A stretch of 64,000 bases of DNA. It comes from CALANV01 sp036381615. GTDB taxonomy: Bacteria > Pseudomonadota > Alphaproteobacteria > CACIAM-22H2. Below, in pieces: positions 50,666-59,614 of this stretch (position 1 is the first letter of the stretch; every line of letters begins with the position of its first letter). The position numbers were made by a program, and so were the translations under genes. The stretch covers positions 10,346 through 74,345 of the forward strand of contig DASVCL010000078.1 of the NCBI GenBank assembly GCA_036381615.1, in the 5' to 3' direction. The notes under the pieces were generated by a model. That model saw only the letters and a program-made list of their open reading frames with translations. It had not been told where the DNA came from and ran no database searches.

Positions 50666-51826
50666 CTACTCGATCAGCTTCCAGGTGTTGTTGCGCACTT
50701 CGACCATTTTGAACGAGTCGAGCGACAGGCCCATGTGGTCGTTGGGCGACATGTTGTAGATGCCGTCCGCGCCGATGAAGCGCTTCGTCTTCTCGATCTC
50801 GTCGCGGACCTTCGCCTTGTCGGTGCCGCCGGCGCGCTTGATCGCCTCAAGCGCGATATGCAGCCCGTCAAAGGCGTGACCGCCGAAGCCGGAGACCGGC
50901 TGGTTGTAGGCCGCGCGATACGCCTTGACGTAACCGAGCGAAACCTCGCGCTGCGGGTCGCCGGCCGGCAGCTGCTCGGCGACCAGAAGCGCGGGCACCG
51001 GCAGGCGGATGCCCTCGGCCCCACCGCCGGCACCGTCGATGAACTGCTGCGAGGCGACGCCGTGGTTGAAGTAGAACGGAATGTTGGTCATCCCGAGCTG
51101 CTTCCAGTTGCGCGCCGTGATCGAGGTCGGCGCGCCGAAGCCGCAGCCGAAGATCGCCTGCACGCCCGGCGTGTTCTTGATCTTGGTGAGCTGCGGCGAC
51201 ATGTCGGTGTCGGTCGGCGCGTAGGTCTCGTCGGCGACGATCTTCATGCCCCACTTCGGCGCCATCGCGTGGGCCTCCTTGCGGCAGGACTGATCGAAGC
51301 CGCCGGAGCCGCCGATGACGGCGACGTTGGTCAAGTTCCGCTTCTTCATGTCCTCGTACGCCTTCTCGACCGCCATGCGGTCGGAGTGCGGCATCTTGAA
51401 GACCCATTTCTTCACGGGTTCGACGATGACGTTGGCGCCGGCAAGCGAGATGAACGGGATCTCCTCTTCCGTGGCGATCGGCACCACCGCCATGGTCTCG
51501 CCGGTCGTGCTGCCGCCGATGAGGATGTCGACCTGGTCCTCCTCGATCAGGCGGCGCGCGAAGGTCGTCGCCTGCTTGGCGTCGCCGGCGCTGTCATAGA
51601 TCACCAGCTCGAGCTTGCGGCCGAGGATCCCCCCCTCCTTGTTGATCTTGTCGACGTAGAGGCGAAGCGTCTTGGCCTCGGGGTCACCCAGGAACGAGGC
51701 AGGCCCGGTGACTGCCAGGAACGAGCCGATCTTGATCGGCTTCTGCGCCTGCGCGTCGGGTGCGAAGGTGAATGCCGCCCCCGCAGCGAGGATCGCCAGC
51801 ACATGGCGACGGGACAATCTCATCAT
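50666..51826 (-). CDS. Liv-type ABC transporter substrate-binding protein (second importer)
   Basis: A 386-residue binding protein with a twin-arginine-like or Sec signal peptide (MMRLSRRHVLAILAAGAAFTFAPDAQAQ, cleavage after AQA). The mature part begins KPIKIGSFLAVTGPASFLGDP, the Peripla_BP_6 pattern. Conserved INKEGGILGRKLELVIYDS follows. The ligand is unknown; relatives bind branched-chain amino acids or aromatic acids. It is first in its operon and divergent from a Crp/Fnr regulator; a dyad and TATATA -10-like box lie just upstream. Confidence 0.88.
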   Translation of the reverse strand: MMRLSRRHVLAILAAGAAFTFAPDAQAQKPIKIGSFLAVTGPASFLGDPEAKTLRLYVDKINKEGGILGRKLELVIYDSAGDAKQATTFARRLIEEDQVDILIGGSTTGETMAVVPIATEEEIPFISLAGANVIVEPVKKWVFKMPHSDRMAVEKAYEDMKKRNLTNVAVIGGSGGFDQSCRKEAHAMAPKWGMKIVADETYAPTDTDMSPQLTKIKNTPGVQAIFGCGFGAPTSITARNWKQLGMTNIPFYFNHGVASQQFIDGAGGGAEGIRLPVPALLVAEQLPAGDPQREVSLGYVKAYRAAYNQPVSGFGGHAFDGLHIALEAIKRAGGTDKAKVRDEIEKTKRFIGADGIYNMSPNDHMGLSLDSFKMVEVRNNTWKLIE

Positions 51827-51858
51827 AGTCGTCAGCCTCCCTCGAATTCTGAGCTATA

Positions 51859-51876
51859 TAGTTGCACTTGTAACTA
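51859..51876. promoter_or_regulatory. Imperfect dyad (TAGTT..AACTA) overlapping a -10-like box
   Basis: An 18-bp dyad, 14 of 18 positions symmetric, reading TAGTTGCACTTGTAACTA. It lies 33 bp upstream of the binding-protein ATG and overlaps a TATATA on the minus strand that could be the -10. The symmetry resembles operators of MarR-type regulators of aromatic catabolism and is not a clear Fnr/Crp box. Confidence 0.45.
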
Positions 51877-52019
51877 ACTCGCGCGCCCCCTGTCCAGCGG
51901 GCTCGATCCGCGATCATAGGAAGTGCCCCCGCACGATGTCCATGAACGGCCGCCGCCTGTTCCATGACACGACCGTAGCGTTAAGATTTCGTGGGCGATG
52001 CCCCTCAATGGAGTGATAC

Positions 52020-52688
52020 GTGTCCCGCATCACGGCCGAAACCTGGCGGCTTCCCGACGACCTCGCCGGCCCCTGGCTGCGCGCGACGCATCTCGGCCGG
52101 CGCATCCACCGCGCCAAGGGGACGGTCCTTTACGAGCAGGGCGAGGTCTCGTCGCGCTTCTGGTTCGTTCTGGCCGGCCAGGTCAAAGTCTCGATGCTCC
52201 GCGCCAGCGGCGAGGAAGTCATCCTCGAGATCATGGGCCGCGGCGCACTCTGCGGCGAGGGGGCGGCCTTCGACGGCATCCCCCGATTCTCCACCGGCAC
52301 CGTCTGGCGCGATGCAGAGCTGATCGAGTTCGACGCGACCAGGCTGCGCGACGCCTTCCGCGACGACCCTGATCTCGCGTTGTCGCTGCTCCGCATTACC
52401 GGCCTGAAGCAGCGCGTGCTCGCGGTGCGGCTGGAGCGCGCCTACGCCCCATCGCCCGAGGGCCGAATCGGCGAGTTCCTGCTTCGACTCGGCGAGCTCT
52501 ACGCCAAGCCGACACGCGAGGGGAAGCTGATCCAGGTCTACCTCACGCACGAGCAGATCGCCGCGATCACCGGCACCTCGCGCGTGACGGTGACGCGCGC
52601 GCTCAGCCGCTTGAAGAAGTCCGGCGCGATCGGCGTGCGCGACGGCCTGATCCACGTCCTCGATGCCGACGCCCTCCGGCGCACCTGA
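52020..52688 (+). CDS. Crp/Fnr-family transcriptional regulator
   Basis: A 222-residue regulator starting at GTG with GGAG seven bases upstream. Residues 25-140 form a cyclic-nucleotide-binding-type beta roll (KGTVLYEQGEVSSRFWFVLAGQVKVSM). The C-terminal Crp-type winged helix is LTHEQIAAITGTSRVTVTRALSRLKKSGAI (about 178-207). There is no N-terminal cysteine cluster, so it is not an oxygen-sensing FNR. It is divergent from the second Liv importer and precedes the RidA/monooxygenase genes, which it may control. Confidence 0.88.
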   Translation: MSRITAETWRLPDDLAGPWLRATHLGRRIHRAKGTVLYEQGEVSSRFWFVLAGQVKVSMLRASGEEVILEIMGRGALCGEGAAFDGIPRFSTGTVWRDAELIEFDATRLRDAFRDDPDLALSLLRITGLKQRVLAVRLERAYAPSPEGRIGEFLLRLGELYAKPTREGKLIQVYLTHEQIAAITGTSRVTVTRALSRLKKSGAIGVRDGLIHVLDADALRRT

Positions 52689-52788
52689 CCACCGGCCGCC
52701 GCGCCGGCCCTCCTAACCGGCATGTATCCCGCGATACAGACCGCCGGCCGGATTCCCGTTATCTGTCACCGACCGAAGGAGATGAGGA

Positions 52789-53181
52789 ATGAACAAGTCC
52801 CATAATCCAGGCACCATCGCGCCGCCTTTCCGCAACATCTATTCCCACGGCATCGAAGTGCCGGCGGGCGCCCGCACGCTATGGATCTCGGGCCAGGTCG
52901 GCACGAAGCCGGACGGATCGATCGCACCGGACTGCGCCGGGCAGGCCGAGCAGATCATGCAGAACATCGGCGCGATCCTCGCCGAGGCCGGCATGAGCTT
53001 TGCCGACCTCGTCAAGATCAACGCCTATCTCGTGCGTGCGGAAGACATCGCGACCTTCGCCCCCATTCGCGCCAAGTATCTCGCCGGCGCCAAGCCGGCG
53101 ATGACGACGGTGGTGGTGACCGCCCTCGCCCAGCCGTCGTGGCTGATCGAGGTCGAGGCCGTCGCCGCGAAGTCCGGCTAG
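52789..53181 (+). CDS. RidA/YjgF-family protein lacking the catalytic arginine
   Basis: A 130-residue Rid-superfamily protein with the family backbone (LWISGQVGTKPDGSI, IGAILAEAGMSFADLVKINAYLV, LIEVEAVA). The arginine that RidA deaminases use (position 105, in PAR) is Met105 here (PAMTTVV). This makes 2-imino-acid deaminase activity unlikely and puts it in a Rid subgroup often encoded in catabolic operons. ATG follows AAGGAG. It is 24 bp upstream of the monooxygenase gene. Confidence 0.83.
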   Translation: MNKSHNPGTIAPPFRNIYSHGIEVPAGARTLWISGQVGTKPDGSIAPDCAGQAEQIMQNIGAILAEAGMSFADLVKINAYLVRAEDIATFAPIRAKYLAGAKPAMTTVVVTALAQPSWLIEVEAVAAKSG

Positions 53182-53205
53182 GCGGTATCGAGGTAGGAGC
53201 GGGCG

Positions 53206-54438
53206 ATGACCGGCGCCAGACCTCTCGTCGGAGACTCACCTCTCCCGCCGCCGGCTGCGCCCGTGCCCGATGAACTCATCGCGCGCGCCCGCGCGCTGGT
53301 CCCCGTCCTGCGGCAGCGTGCGGCCGCGTGCGAGGCGGAAAAGCGCATCCCCGATGACACGGTGCGCGACCTCGTCGAGGCAGGCTTCTTCCGCATCACC
53401 ATGCCGAGAAGCGCCGGCGGCTATGCGATGCGCCCCTCCGTGCTGTGGGCCGTAGCGCGCGAGATCGGCCGCGGCTGCGGCTCGACCGCATGGATCATGA
53501 GTCTCCTGGGCCTTCACCCGTGGCTCGTCGGCATGTTCGCACCCGAGGCGCAGCGCGACGTGTTCGCCGACGGCGACGCCATCGTGCCGGTGCTGACGGG
53601 CGGCGTCGGCCGCGACATCACGGTCACGCCCGTCCCCGGCGGCTATGAGGTCAGCGGCCTGTGGCGCTACGCATCGGGCATCGACATCGCGACCTGGGTG
53701 ATCGCGATGGTGCCGGTGCCCGTACCGGGCGCCGACGCCCCGGTACCGCACCTGATCCTCGTGCCGCAGCGCGAATTCGCCATCGACCATACGAGCTGGA
53801 ACGTGCTGGGCATGCGCGGCACGGGCAGCAAGGACGTGCGGCTGACGCGCGCCTTCGTACCGGCGCACCGCACAATCTCGTGGGTGGACGCGCAGCGCGG
53901 CATCTATCCCGGCGCCCCGCTCAACCGGGAACCCACCTATCGCGCGCCGCTCAACGGCCTGTTCGCGATGTCGACGGCGGCCGCCGTCGTCGGCGTCGCA
54001 AGCGGCGCCGTCGATCACTTCCTCGACGCCGTCAAGAGCCGCGTCATCGTCGGCACGGGCCGGCGCCAGATCGAGGACACGCCGACCCATATCCTGACGG
54101 GCGAGTGCGCAGCGCAAGTGCACATGGCGTTCGCGCTGCTGATGCACGACGTCGACGAGATGTACGACACCGCGGCGGCCGGTGCCACGTTCGCACTGGA
54201 GACGCGGGCGCGCTATCGCATGGACGCCGCGCTCATCTCGCGCACCGCGCTTGCCGCCGCCGACCGCCTGTTCAACGCCATCGGCGGCAGCCTGCTGCCG
54301 ACGGGCACGCCGCTCGAGCGCTGCTTCCGCGACATCCACGCGATGGCATCGCATTTTCTGCTGCAGCCGGAGCCGGCCGGCGAACTCTACGGTCGCACCC
54401 TGCTCGGCCTCGACCTGCCCCCAGGCGCCCGGATATAG
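53206..54438 (+). CDS. Group D flavin monooxygenase, HsaA/HpaH C2-like (acyl-CoA dehydrogenase fold)
   Basis: A 410-residue oxygenase subunit. It has the acyl-CoA dehydrogenase fold but matches two-component flavin hydroxylases: RIPDDTVRDLVEAGFFRITMPRSAGGY (about 46-72), the central beta domain VSGLWRYASGIDIATWVI, and a C-terminal helical domain with DRLFNAIGGSLL and FRDIHAMASHFLLQPEPAGELYGR. Such enzymes hydroxylate phenols or similar compounds using reduced flavin from a reductase partner. The reductase is not in the immediate neighbourhood. Pairing with RidA and a Liv importer suggests an aromatic-compound catabolic unit. Confidence 0.82.
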   Translation: MTGARPLVGDSPLPPPAAPVPDELIARARALVPVLRQRAAACEAEKRIPDDTVRDLVEAGFFRITMPRSAGGYAMRPSVLWAVAREIGRGCGSTAWIMSLLGLHPWLVGMFAPEAQRDVFADGDAIVPVLTGGVGRDITVTPVPGGYEVSGLWRYASGIDIATWVIAMVPVPVPGADAPVPHLILVPQREFAIDHTSWNVLGMRGTGSKDVRLTRAFVPAHRTISWVDAQRGIYPGAPLNREPTYRAPLNGLFAMSTAAAVVGVASGAVDHFLDAVKSRVIVGTGRRQIEDTPTHILTGECAAQVHMAFALLMHDVDEMYDTAAAGATFALETRARYRMDAALISRTALAAADRLFNAIGGSLLPTGTPLERCFRDIHAMASHFLLQPEPAGELYGRTLLGLDLPPGARI

Positions 54439-54465
54439 GCGCGCCCGGGTGTAGGCGGACGGCGG

Positions 54466-54942
54466 TCAGCCGCGCCCGCGATAGGGCGCAACGCCCTGGT
54501 CCGGCAGCCACAGGCCCTTGGGCGGCGCGCCGGTCTGCCAGAAGACGTCGATCGGCATGCCGCCGCGCGGATACCAGTAGCCGCCGATACGCAGCCATTT
54601 CGGCTTGAGAAGATCGACCAGTCGTCGCCCGATCGTGAGCGTGCAGTCCTCGTGAAAGGCGCCGTGATTGCGGAACGCACCGAGGTAGAGCTTGAGCGAC
54701 TTGCTCTCGACCAGCCACTTGCCCGGCGCATAGTCGATCACGAGATGCGCGAAGTCGGGCTGCGACGTGATCGGGCACATCGACGTGAACTCCGGCGCGG
54801 TGAAGCGCACGAGATAGAGCGCATCGGGATGCGGGTTCGGCACCCGCTCCAGCACCGCGTCCTCGGGCCGCGCGGGCGGCGCGATCTTGCGTCCGAGCTG
54901 TGTCAGTCCGGCATAGATGTCGTTTCGGCGCCGCGGCGGCAT
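54466..54942 (-). CDS. queF: QueF, NADPH-dependent preQ0 reductase
   Basis: A 158-residue type I nitrile reductase. ATG 54942 has AAGGA upstream; the longer frame to 55044 is not family-like. The catalytic Cys is in FTSMCPITSQPDFAHLVIDY, and the family motif ESKSLKLYLGAFRNHGAFHEDC follows. It reduces 7-cyano-7-deazaguanine (preQ0) to preQ1 for queuosine. The tgt gene is 160 bp upstream on the same strand, queA further on. Confidence 0.9.
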   Translation of the reverse strand: MPPRRRNDIYAGLTQLGRKIAPPARPEDAVLERVPNPHPDALYLVRFTAPEFTSMCPITSQPDFAHLVIDYAPGKWLVESKSLKLYLGAFRNHGAFHEDCTLTIGRRLVDLLKPKWLRIGGYWYPRGGMPIDVFWQTGAPPKGLWLPDQGVAPYRGRG

Positions 54943-55102
54943 CGATTGTTCCTTACAAGAATCGGGCGCCGAAAATACGCCGGCTTGGCGCCGCGTGGAA
55001 GCGGACACCGGGCCGGTCGAGCGTGAAGGCGCTGGCGGCGCCAACCGCGACCCCGATCGGGAGGCAGCGCGGGCCGGCGTCCCGACTCCCGAACGCGCCG
55101 GA

Positions 55103-56239
55103 CTATTTACCTTCGGCCGTGTCGGTGCCGTTGCCGGTACCCTGCCGGCGTTCGAACTCGGCGATGAACTGGCCGAGGCAGCCGGCCGCGATCGCGTCGC
55201 GCAGGTCCGCCATCAGATCCTGATAGTAGGTCAGGTTGTGGCGCGTGAGCAGCATGAGGCCGAGGATCTCGTCGGCCTTGAACAGGTGATGCAGGTAGGC
55301 GCGCGAGAACCGCGTGCAGGCGGGACAGCGGCATTCGGGATCGAGCGGACCCTTGTCCTCCGCATGGCGCGCGTTGCGCAGGTTGAGCGTGCCGGTGCGC
55401 GTGAAGGCTTGCGCCGTGCGCCCGGAGCGGGTCGGCAGCACGCAATCGAACATATCAATACCGCGCGCCACCGCGGCGACGATGTCGTGCGGCTTGCCGA
55501 CGCCCATAAGATAGCGTGGCCGGTCCTGGGGCAGGAACGGTTCGGTCGCCTCGAGCGTGCGGCACATGAGCTCGAACCCCTCGCCCACCGCGAGCCCGCC
55601 GACCGCGTAGCCGTCGAAGCCGATGGCCGTCAACGTCTTTGCCGACTCCTCGCGCAGGTCCGGATAGACGCTACCCTGCACGATGCCGAAGATGCCGTAG
55701 CCGGGCCGCTCCACGAAGGCGGCGCGCGAGCGCTCGGCCCAGCGCATCGACAGGCGCATCGACTGCGCCGCCTCGGCTTCGGTCGCTGGATAGGGCGTGC
55801 ACTCGTCGAAGGCCATGGTGATGTCGGCGTCGAGCAGGCGTTGGATCTCGATCGAGCGCTCGGGCGACAGCACGTGGCGCGAGCCGTCGAGATGCGATTG
55901 GAAGGTGACGCCATGCTCGTCGATCTTGCGCAGCGCCGACAACGACATGACCTGATAGCCACCGGAGTCGGTCAGGATCGGCAACGGCCAGTTCATGAAC
56001 TCGTGCAGGCCGCCCAGCCGCGCCACGCGTTCCGCGCCGGGCCGCAGCATCAGGTGATAGGTATTGCACAGCAGGATCTGCGCGCCGGTCGCGCGCACGT
56101 CCTCGGGCATCACGGCCTTCACCGTCGCGGCCGTGCCGACCGGCATGAAGGCCGGCGTGTCGATCACGCCGCGACCGGTGATGACCCGGCCCCGGCGAGC
56201 CTTGCCGTCGCGCGCCAGGAGTTCGAACCCGAGCGACAT
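55103..56239 (-). CDS. tgt: tRNA-guanine transglycosylase (queuine tRNA-ribosyltransferase)
   Basis: A 378-residue TGT. ATG 56239 has AAAGGA at proper spacing; the GTG at 56245 is too close. FMPVGTAATVKAV, LCNTYHLMLRPG and LTDSGGYQVMSL are substrate-binding motifs, the nucleophilic Asp is in GIDMFDCVLPTR, and the zinc site is CRCPACTRFSRAYLHHL. It inserts preQ1 at the wobble position of GUN-anticodon tRNAs. The C-terminus has a short Gly/Thr tail. Confidence 0.93.
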   Translation of the reverse strand: MSLGFELLARDGKARRGRVITGRGVIDTPAFMPVGTAATVKAVMPEDVRATGAQILLCNTYHLMLRPGAERVARLGGLHEFMNWPLPILTDSGGYQVMSLSALRKIDEHGVTFQSHLDGSRHVLSPERSIEIQRLLDADITMAFDECTPYPATEAEAAQSMRLSMRWAERSRAAFVERPGYGIFGIVQGSVYPDLREESAKTLTAIGFDGYAVGGLAVGEGFELMCRTLEATEPFLPQDRPRYLMGVGKPHDIVAAVARGIDMFDCVLPTRSGRTAQAFTRTGTLNLRNARHAEDKGPLDPECRCPACTRFSRAYLHHLFKADEILGLMLLTRHNLTYYQDLMADLRDAIAAGCLGQFIAEFERRQGTGNGTDTAEGK

Positions 56240-56451
56240 CCGCACGTCCTTTCGTCGTGTGACCGGTTACCGGTGCGCCAAGCCGGGCGCCGCACGAAGG
56301 CCGGAGAAACGCCGGGTCCGTACGCTGGGACGCGAAAGATGCCCGGGCGCGGCGGATTGGCGATCACGGCAGCGCCCCTCAAGGAACAGCACGAACGTCA
56401 CGGGATCGAACATCGGCACCTCGCGATTGGAAAGGCGGCCCGGCCGGCGCC

Positions 56452-56619
56452 CTAGCGGCGAATGATGTGAACGAGAATGCCGCCGAGCGCGCCGATGATT
56501 CCGGCGAACAGCAGGCGGACGACCATGGCGAACTCCCCGCCGCCGATGCGCGGCGCGAAGTCCTGAAGCAGAAGAACGAGAATTCCGGCAACAGCCCCGG
56601 TGATGATGGCTTCCTTCAT
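56452..56619 (-). CDS. Small two-helix membrane protein
   Basis: A 55-residue protein with two hydrophobic segments (AIITGAVAGILVLLLQDFA and VVRLLFAGIIGALGGILVHII) and a basic end (RR). ATG 56619 has a G-rich ribosome site (GGGGGG). No family name can be given. It sits between tgt and queA on their strand, but with gaps of 133 bp to queA and 212 bp to tgt. It may be an unrelated insert in the queuosine cluster. Confidence 0.55.
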   Translation of the reverse strand: MKEAIITGAVAGILVLLLQDFAPRIGGGEFAMVVRLLFAGIIGALGGILVHIIRR

Positions 56620-56752
56620 GAACCCCCCAGGCAAAAAGGCCAACGATCTAGCATCGATGCCGCATGCCGCGAAACCCCAACGGCGCGGCATTCGAACCAC
56701 GAAGAACGCGAAGAACACAAAGACGAAGTCCGGCCGCCCTGCGCGTATCCGA

Positions 56753-57805
56753 TCATGATTCCCCGTCGTGGCCGCGCAATGCATCCGCGCGGTGAAGGAG
56801 GCAGGCATCGCCGTAGGAGAAGAAGCGGTAGCCCTGCGCCACGGCATGCGCGTAAGCGGCCTTCATCCGCTCCAGCCCCGAGAATGCCGCGACCAGCATG
56901 AACAGCGTCGACTTCGGCAGGTGGAAATTGGTCAGCAGCAGGTCCACGGCACGGAAACGGAAGCCGGGCAGGATGTAAAGCCGCGTCTCGCCCTGCCACG
57001 GCACCAGCCGGCCGGTGTCGCGCGCCACGGTCTCGAGCACGCGCAGCGCGGTGGTTCCGACCGCCACGACCCGCCCGCCGCGTTCCCGCGCGGCGTCGAT
57101 CGCCGCGACGGTCGCGGGCGGCAGCTCGCCCCACTCCGCGTGCATCTCGTGCTTCTCCACGTCCTCGGTCTTTACCGGCAGGAACGTGCCGGCGCCGACA
57201 TGGAGCGTCACCGGCGCGCGCACGATGCCGGCCGCATCCAGCGCCTCGATCAGGGTCGGCGTGAAATGGAGCCCCGCCGTCGAGGCGGCGACGGCACCTT
57301 CGCGCACGCCCCAGACGGTCTGGTAGCTCTGCTCGTCCGCGACATCGGCGCGGCCGCCCCGGATGTAGGGCGGCAACGGCATGCGGCCGTAGCGCGTGAG
57401 TGCCGGCATGATGCCGTCCGGCGCCGACAGGGCGAGGGTGATCTCGCCGCCCTCGCCCTTTGCCGCGACGGTTGCAGTGAAATCCGGCGCGAACACGATG
57501 AGATCGCCGACCCGAAGCTTCTTCGCCGGCCGCGCGAAGGCGCGCCACGTCGCCTCGTCGACACGCTGGTGCAGCGTGACCTCGACACGCGCGTCGCCAC
57601 GCCTGCCGTCGAGCCGCGCCTTGATGACGCGGGTGTCGTTGTAGACGAGCACGTCGCCCGCGCGGAGCAGGCGCGGCAGATCGCGCATCGTGTGATCGGC
57701 GAGCGTCTCGCCGACCTCCAACAGGCGGGCCTGATCGCGCGGCTCGACCGGCCGCTGCGCGATCAGCGCCGCCGGCAGTTCGAAATCGAAGTCGGACAGC
57801 TTCAC
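56753..57805 (-). CDS. queA: QueA, S-adenosylmethionine:tRNA ribosyltransferase-isomerase
   Basis: A 350-residue QueA starting at GTG 57805 (MKLSDFDFELPAALIAQRPVEPRDQARLL). The conserved core includes LLRAGDVLVYNDTRVIKARL, VGDLIVFAPDF, the TAGLHFTPTL and HVGAGTFLPVKTEDVEKHEMHAEW motifs, and TNFHLPKSTLFMLVAAFSG. It transfers the ribosyl part of SAM to preQ1-tRNA to make epoxyqueuosine. With queF, tgt and queG nearby the late pathway is complete in the window. No strong Shine-Dalgarno is seen. Confidence 0.92.
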   Translation of the reverse strand: MKLSDFDFELPAALIAQRPVEPRDQARLLEVGETLADHTMRDLPRLLRAGDVLVYNDTRVIKARLDGRRGDARVEVTLHQRVDEATWRAFARPAKKLRVGDLIVFAPDFTATVAAKGEGGEITLALSAPDGIMPALTRYGRMPLPPYIRGGRADVADEQSYQTVWGVREGAVAASTAGLHFTPTLIEALDAAGIVRAPVTLHVGAGTFLPVKTEDVEKHEMHAEWGELPPATVAAIDAARERGGRVVAVGTTALRVLETVARDTGRLVPWQGETRLYILPGFRFRAVDLLLTNFHLPKSTLFMLVAAFSGLERMKAAYAHAVAQGYRFFSYGDACLLHRADALRGHDGES

Positions 57806-58025
57806 GGGACGTCGGGACAGCTACGGACACAAATGACAGGTGAACCGGCGGCGTAACAGGGGGCGGGCCACCGCGCCCGTTCTAGCCGGCCGGGAGCGCG
57901 CGGTCATCTGCGCAGCGTACGGCCAAGCCGCATCTTCAGTACAGGCATGCATTCGCCGCGGGTTGCCCTGTGGCCAGGCGGGGTATATATGTGTGTATCC
58001 ATATCATAAGCAAGCATATTATTCC
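57806..58025. promoter_or_regulatory. 220-bp intergenic region with A/T-rich promoter upstream of the MarR gene
   Basis: A G+C-rich stretch is followed by a sharply A/T-rich segment 57980-58024 (GGTATATATG and ATATCATAAG), likely promoter and operator for the MarR-EmrA-EmrB operon. ATATG (57987-57991) and CATAT (58000-58004) form a weak dyad with an 8-bp spacer. Confidence 0.4.
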
Positions 58026-58493
58026 ATGCGACAACCCAATTCCGAGATCAGCCTCGGCATGCTCCTGCACGACGTCGCGCGGCTTACGCGCAAGCGGTTC
58101 GAGCAGCGGGCGCGCACCGAGGCGCTCGGCCTGACGCGGTCCCAGGCCGCCGTGCTCGCGCAGCTTTCGCGCAACGAGGGCATCAACCAGGCCGCGCTGG
58201 CGCAGATCCTGGAAATCGAACCGATCACGCTCGTGCGCCTGCTCGACAAGCTCGAGTCGCTCGGCATGGTCGAGCGACGCCCCGATCCGCGCGACCGCCG
58301 CGCGCATACCCTTCACCTGACCGCCGCCGCCCGGCCGATGCTCTCGCGCATCCGCGCGGTGGGCGCCAAGGTGGTGGACGAGGCGCTCGCCGGCGTGCCG
58401 CAGGACCGGCGCGACGCGTTCCGCGAGACCCTGCTGGCGATGAAGGCCAACCTTACCGAGGACATCGAGACGCGGAGCACGGCCAATGGCTGA
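58026..58493 (+). CDS. MarR-family transcriptional regulator
   Basis: A 155-residue winged-helix regulator. ATG 58026 (MRQPNSEISLGMLLHDVARLTRKRFEQRA) gives the usual length; the longer frame to 57840 lacks family similarity. The DNA-binding core is LTRSQAAVLAQLSRNEGINQAALAQILEIEPITLVRLLDKLE, and the wing has RRPDPRDRRAHTLHLT. Gene overlaps the EmrA-like gene by 8 bp, so it probably represses the efflux operon it heads, and is released by a drug or phenolic ligand. Confidence 0.9.
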   Translation: MRQPNSEISLGMLLHDVARLTRKRFEQRARTEALGLTRSQAAVLAQLSRNEGINQAALAQILEIEPITLVRLLDKLESLGMVERRPDPRDRRAHTLHLTAAARPMLSRIRAVGAKVVDEALAGVPQDRRDAFRETLLAMKANLTEDIETRSTANG

Positions 58494-59610
58494 CGGCAAC
58501 ATCGTATCCAGCACCGACGCCACGGCGACGCGCAGCGAGGTGCCAAGGCGGCGCCTGAGCCTGAAGCGGCTGCGCTGGGCGCTGCTGCTGCTGGGGCCGC
58601 TGCTGGTCGTGCTGATCGGCGGCTATCTTTACCTCACCGGCGGGCGCTACGTGTCGACCGACAACGCCTACGTCAAGGCCGACAAGCTGACGCTGACCAC
58701 CGACGTCGCCGGCATCGTCGCCGAAGTCGCGGTGCGGGAGAACCAGCAGGTCGCACCGGGCCAGATCCTGTTCCGTCTCGATGACGAGCCGTTCTGGCTC
58801 GCGCTCGTCCAGGCCGAGGCCGAGCTCGCCGCCGTGCGCAACGACATCGAGGCGCAGAAGGCGAACTACCGCGAGAAGCAGGCGCAACTGCAGCTCGCCG
58901 AGGCCGACGTGGCGTTCTTCGAGCGCGAGCACCGGCGGCAGGCCGAGCTCGCCGCCCGCCGCGTCACCGCCGAGGCGCAGCTCGATCAGGCCCGTCACAA
59001 TCTGGATGCCGCGCGGCTGCGCGCCGCTTCGACGCGGCAGGAGCTGAACGCGATCGCCGCCAGTCTGGGCGGTGACCCGGACATTCCGGTGGAGGCGCAC
59101 CCGCGCTATCGCGCAGCGCTTGCCGCGCGCGACAAGGCGGCGCGGGACCTGAGGCACACGGTGGTCAAGGCCCCGTTCGCCGGGATCGTCACCAACGTGC
59201 CGAGCGTGCAGCCCGGCATGTATCTGGAGGCGTCGGCGCCGGCGTTCAGCCTGGTCGCGACCGACCACGTCTGGATCGAGGCCAACCCGAAGGAGACCGA
59301 CCTGACCAACGTCCGTCCCGGGCAGGCGGCGACGGTCACCGTCGATGCCTATCCCGGCACGACATGGCACGGCACCGTCGAAAGCCTGAGCCCGGCGAGC
59401 GGCGCGGAGTTCGCGCTGCTGCCGGCGCAGAACACGACCGGCAACTGGGTCAAGGTCGTGCAGCGCATTCCGGTGCGCATCCGCCTCGACCCCGGCCCCG
59501 ACATGCCGCCGCTGCGGGCCGGCATGAGCGCCGAGGTCGAAATCGACACCGGCCACCAACGCACGCTGCCCACGCCGATCGCCCAGGCGCTCGCGGCGGT
59601 AAGGCGGTAA
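58486..59610 (+). CDS. HlyD/EmrA-family membrane fusion protein
   Basis: A 374-residue periplasmic adaptor. An N-terminal membrane anchor (about 31-51, LLLLGPLLVVLIGGYLYLTG) precedes the EmrA-type GRYVSTDNAYVKADKLTLTTDVAGIV biotinyl-lipoyl half, a long coiled-coil hairpin (about 105-195), the second lipoyl half (VKAPFAGIVTNVPSVQPG) and a beta-barrel. It should link the MFS pump encoded next to an outer-membrane channel, which is not in the window. Confidence 0.9.
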   Translation: MADGNIVSSTDATATRSEVPRRRLSLKRLRWALLLLGPLLVVLIGGYLYLTGGRYVSTDNAYVKADKLTLTTDVAGIVAEVAVRENQQVAPGQILFRLDDEPFWLALVQAEAELAAVRNDIEAQKANYREKQAQLQLAEADVAFFEREHRRQAELAARRVTAEAQLDQARHNLDAARLRAASTRQELNAIAASLGGDPDIPVEAHPRYRAALAARDKAARDLRHTVVKAPFAGIVTNVPSVQPGMYLEASAPAFSLVATDHVWIEANPKETDLTNVRPGQAATVTVDAYPGTTWHGTVESLSPASGAEFALLPAQNTTGNWVKVVQRIPVRIRLDPGPDMPPLRAGMSAEVEIDTGHQRTLPTPIAQALAAVRR

Positions 59611-59614
59611 CGCC

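Noticed and set aside
49586..51877. 763-codon plus-strand open frame
   Set aside because: Antisense to LivH-like and binding-protein genes. It reads through hairpin repeats and has no motif.
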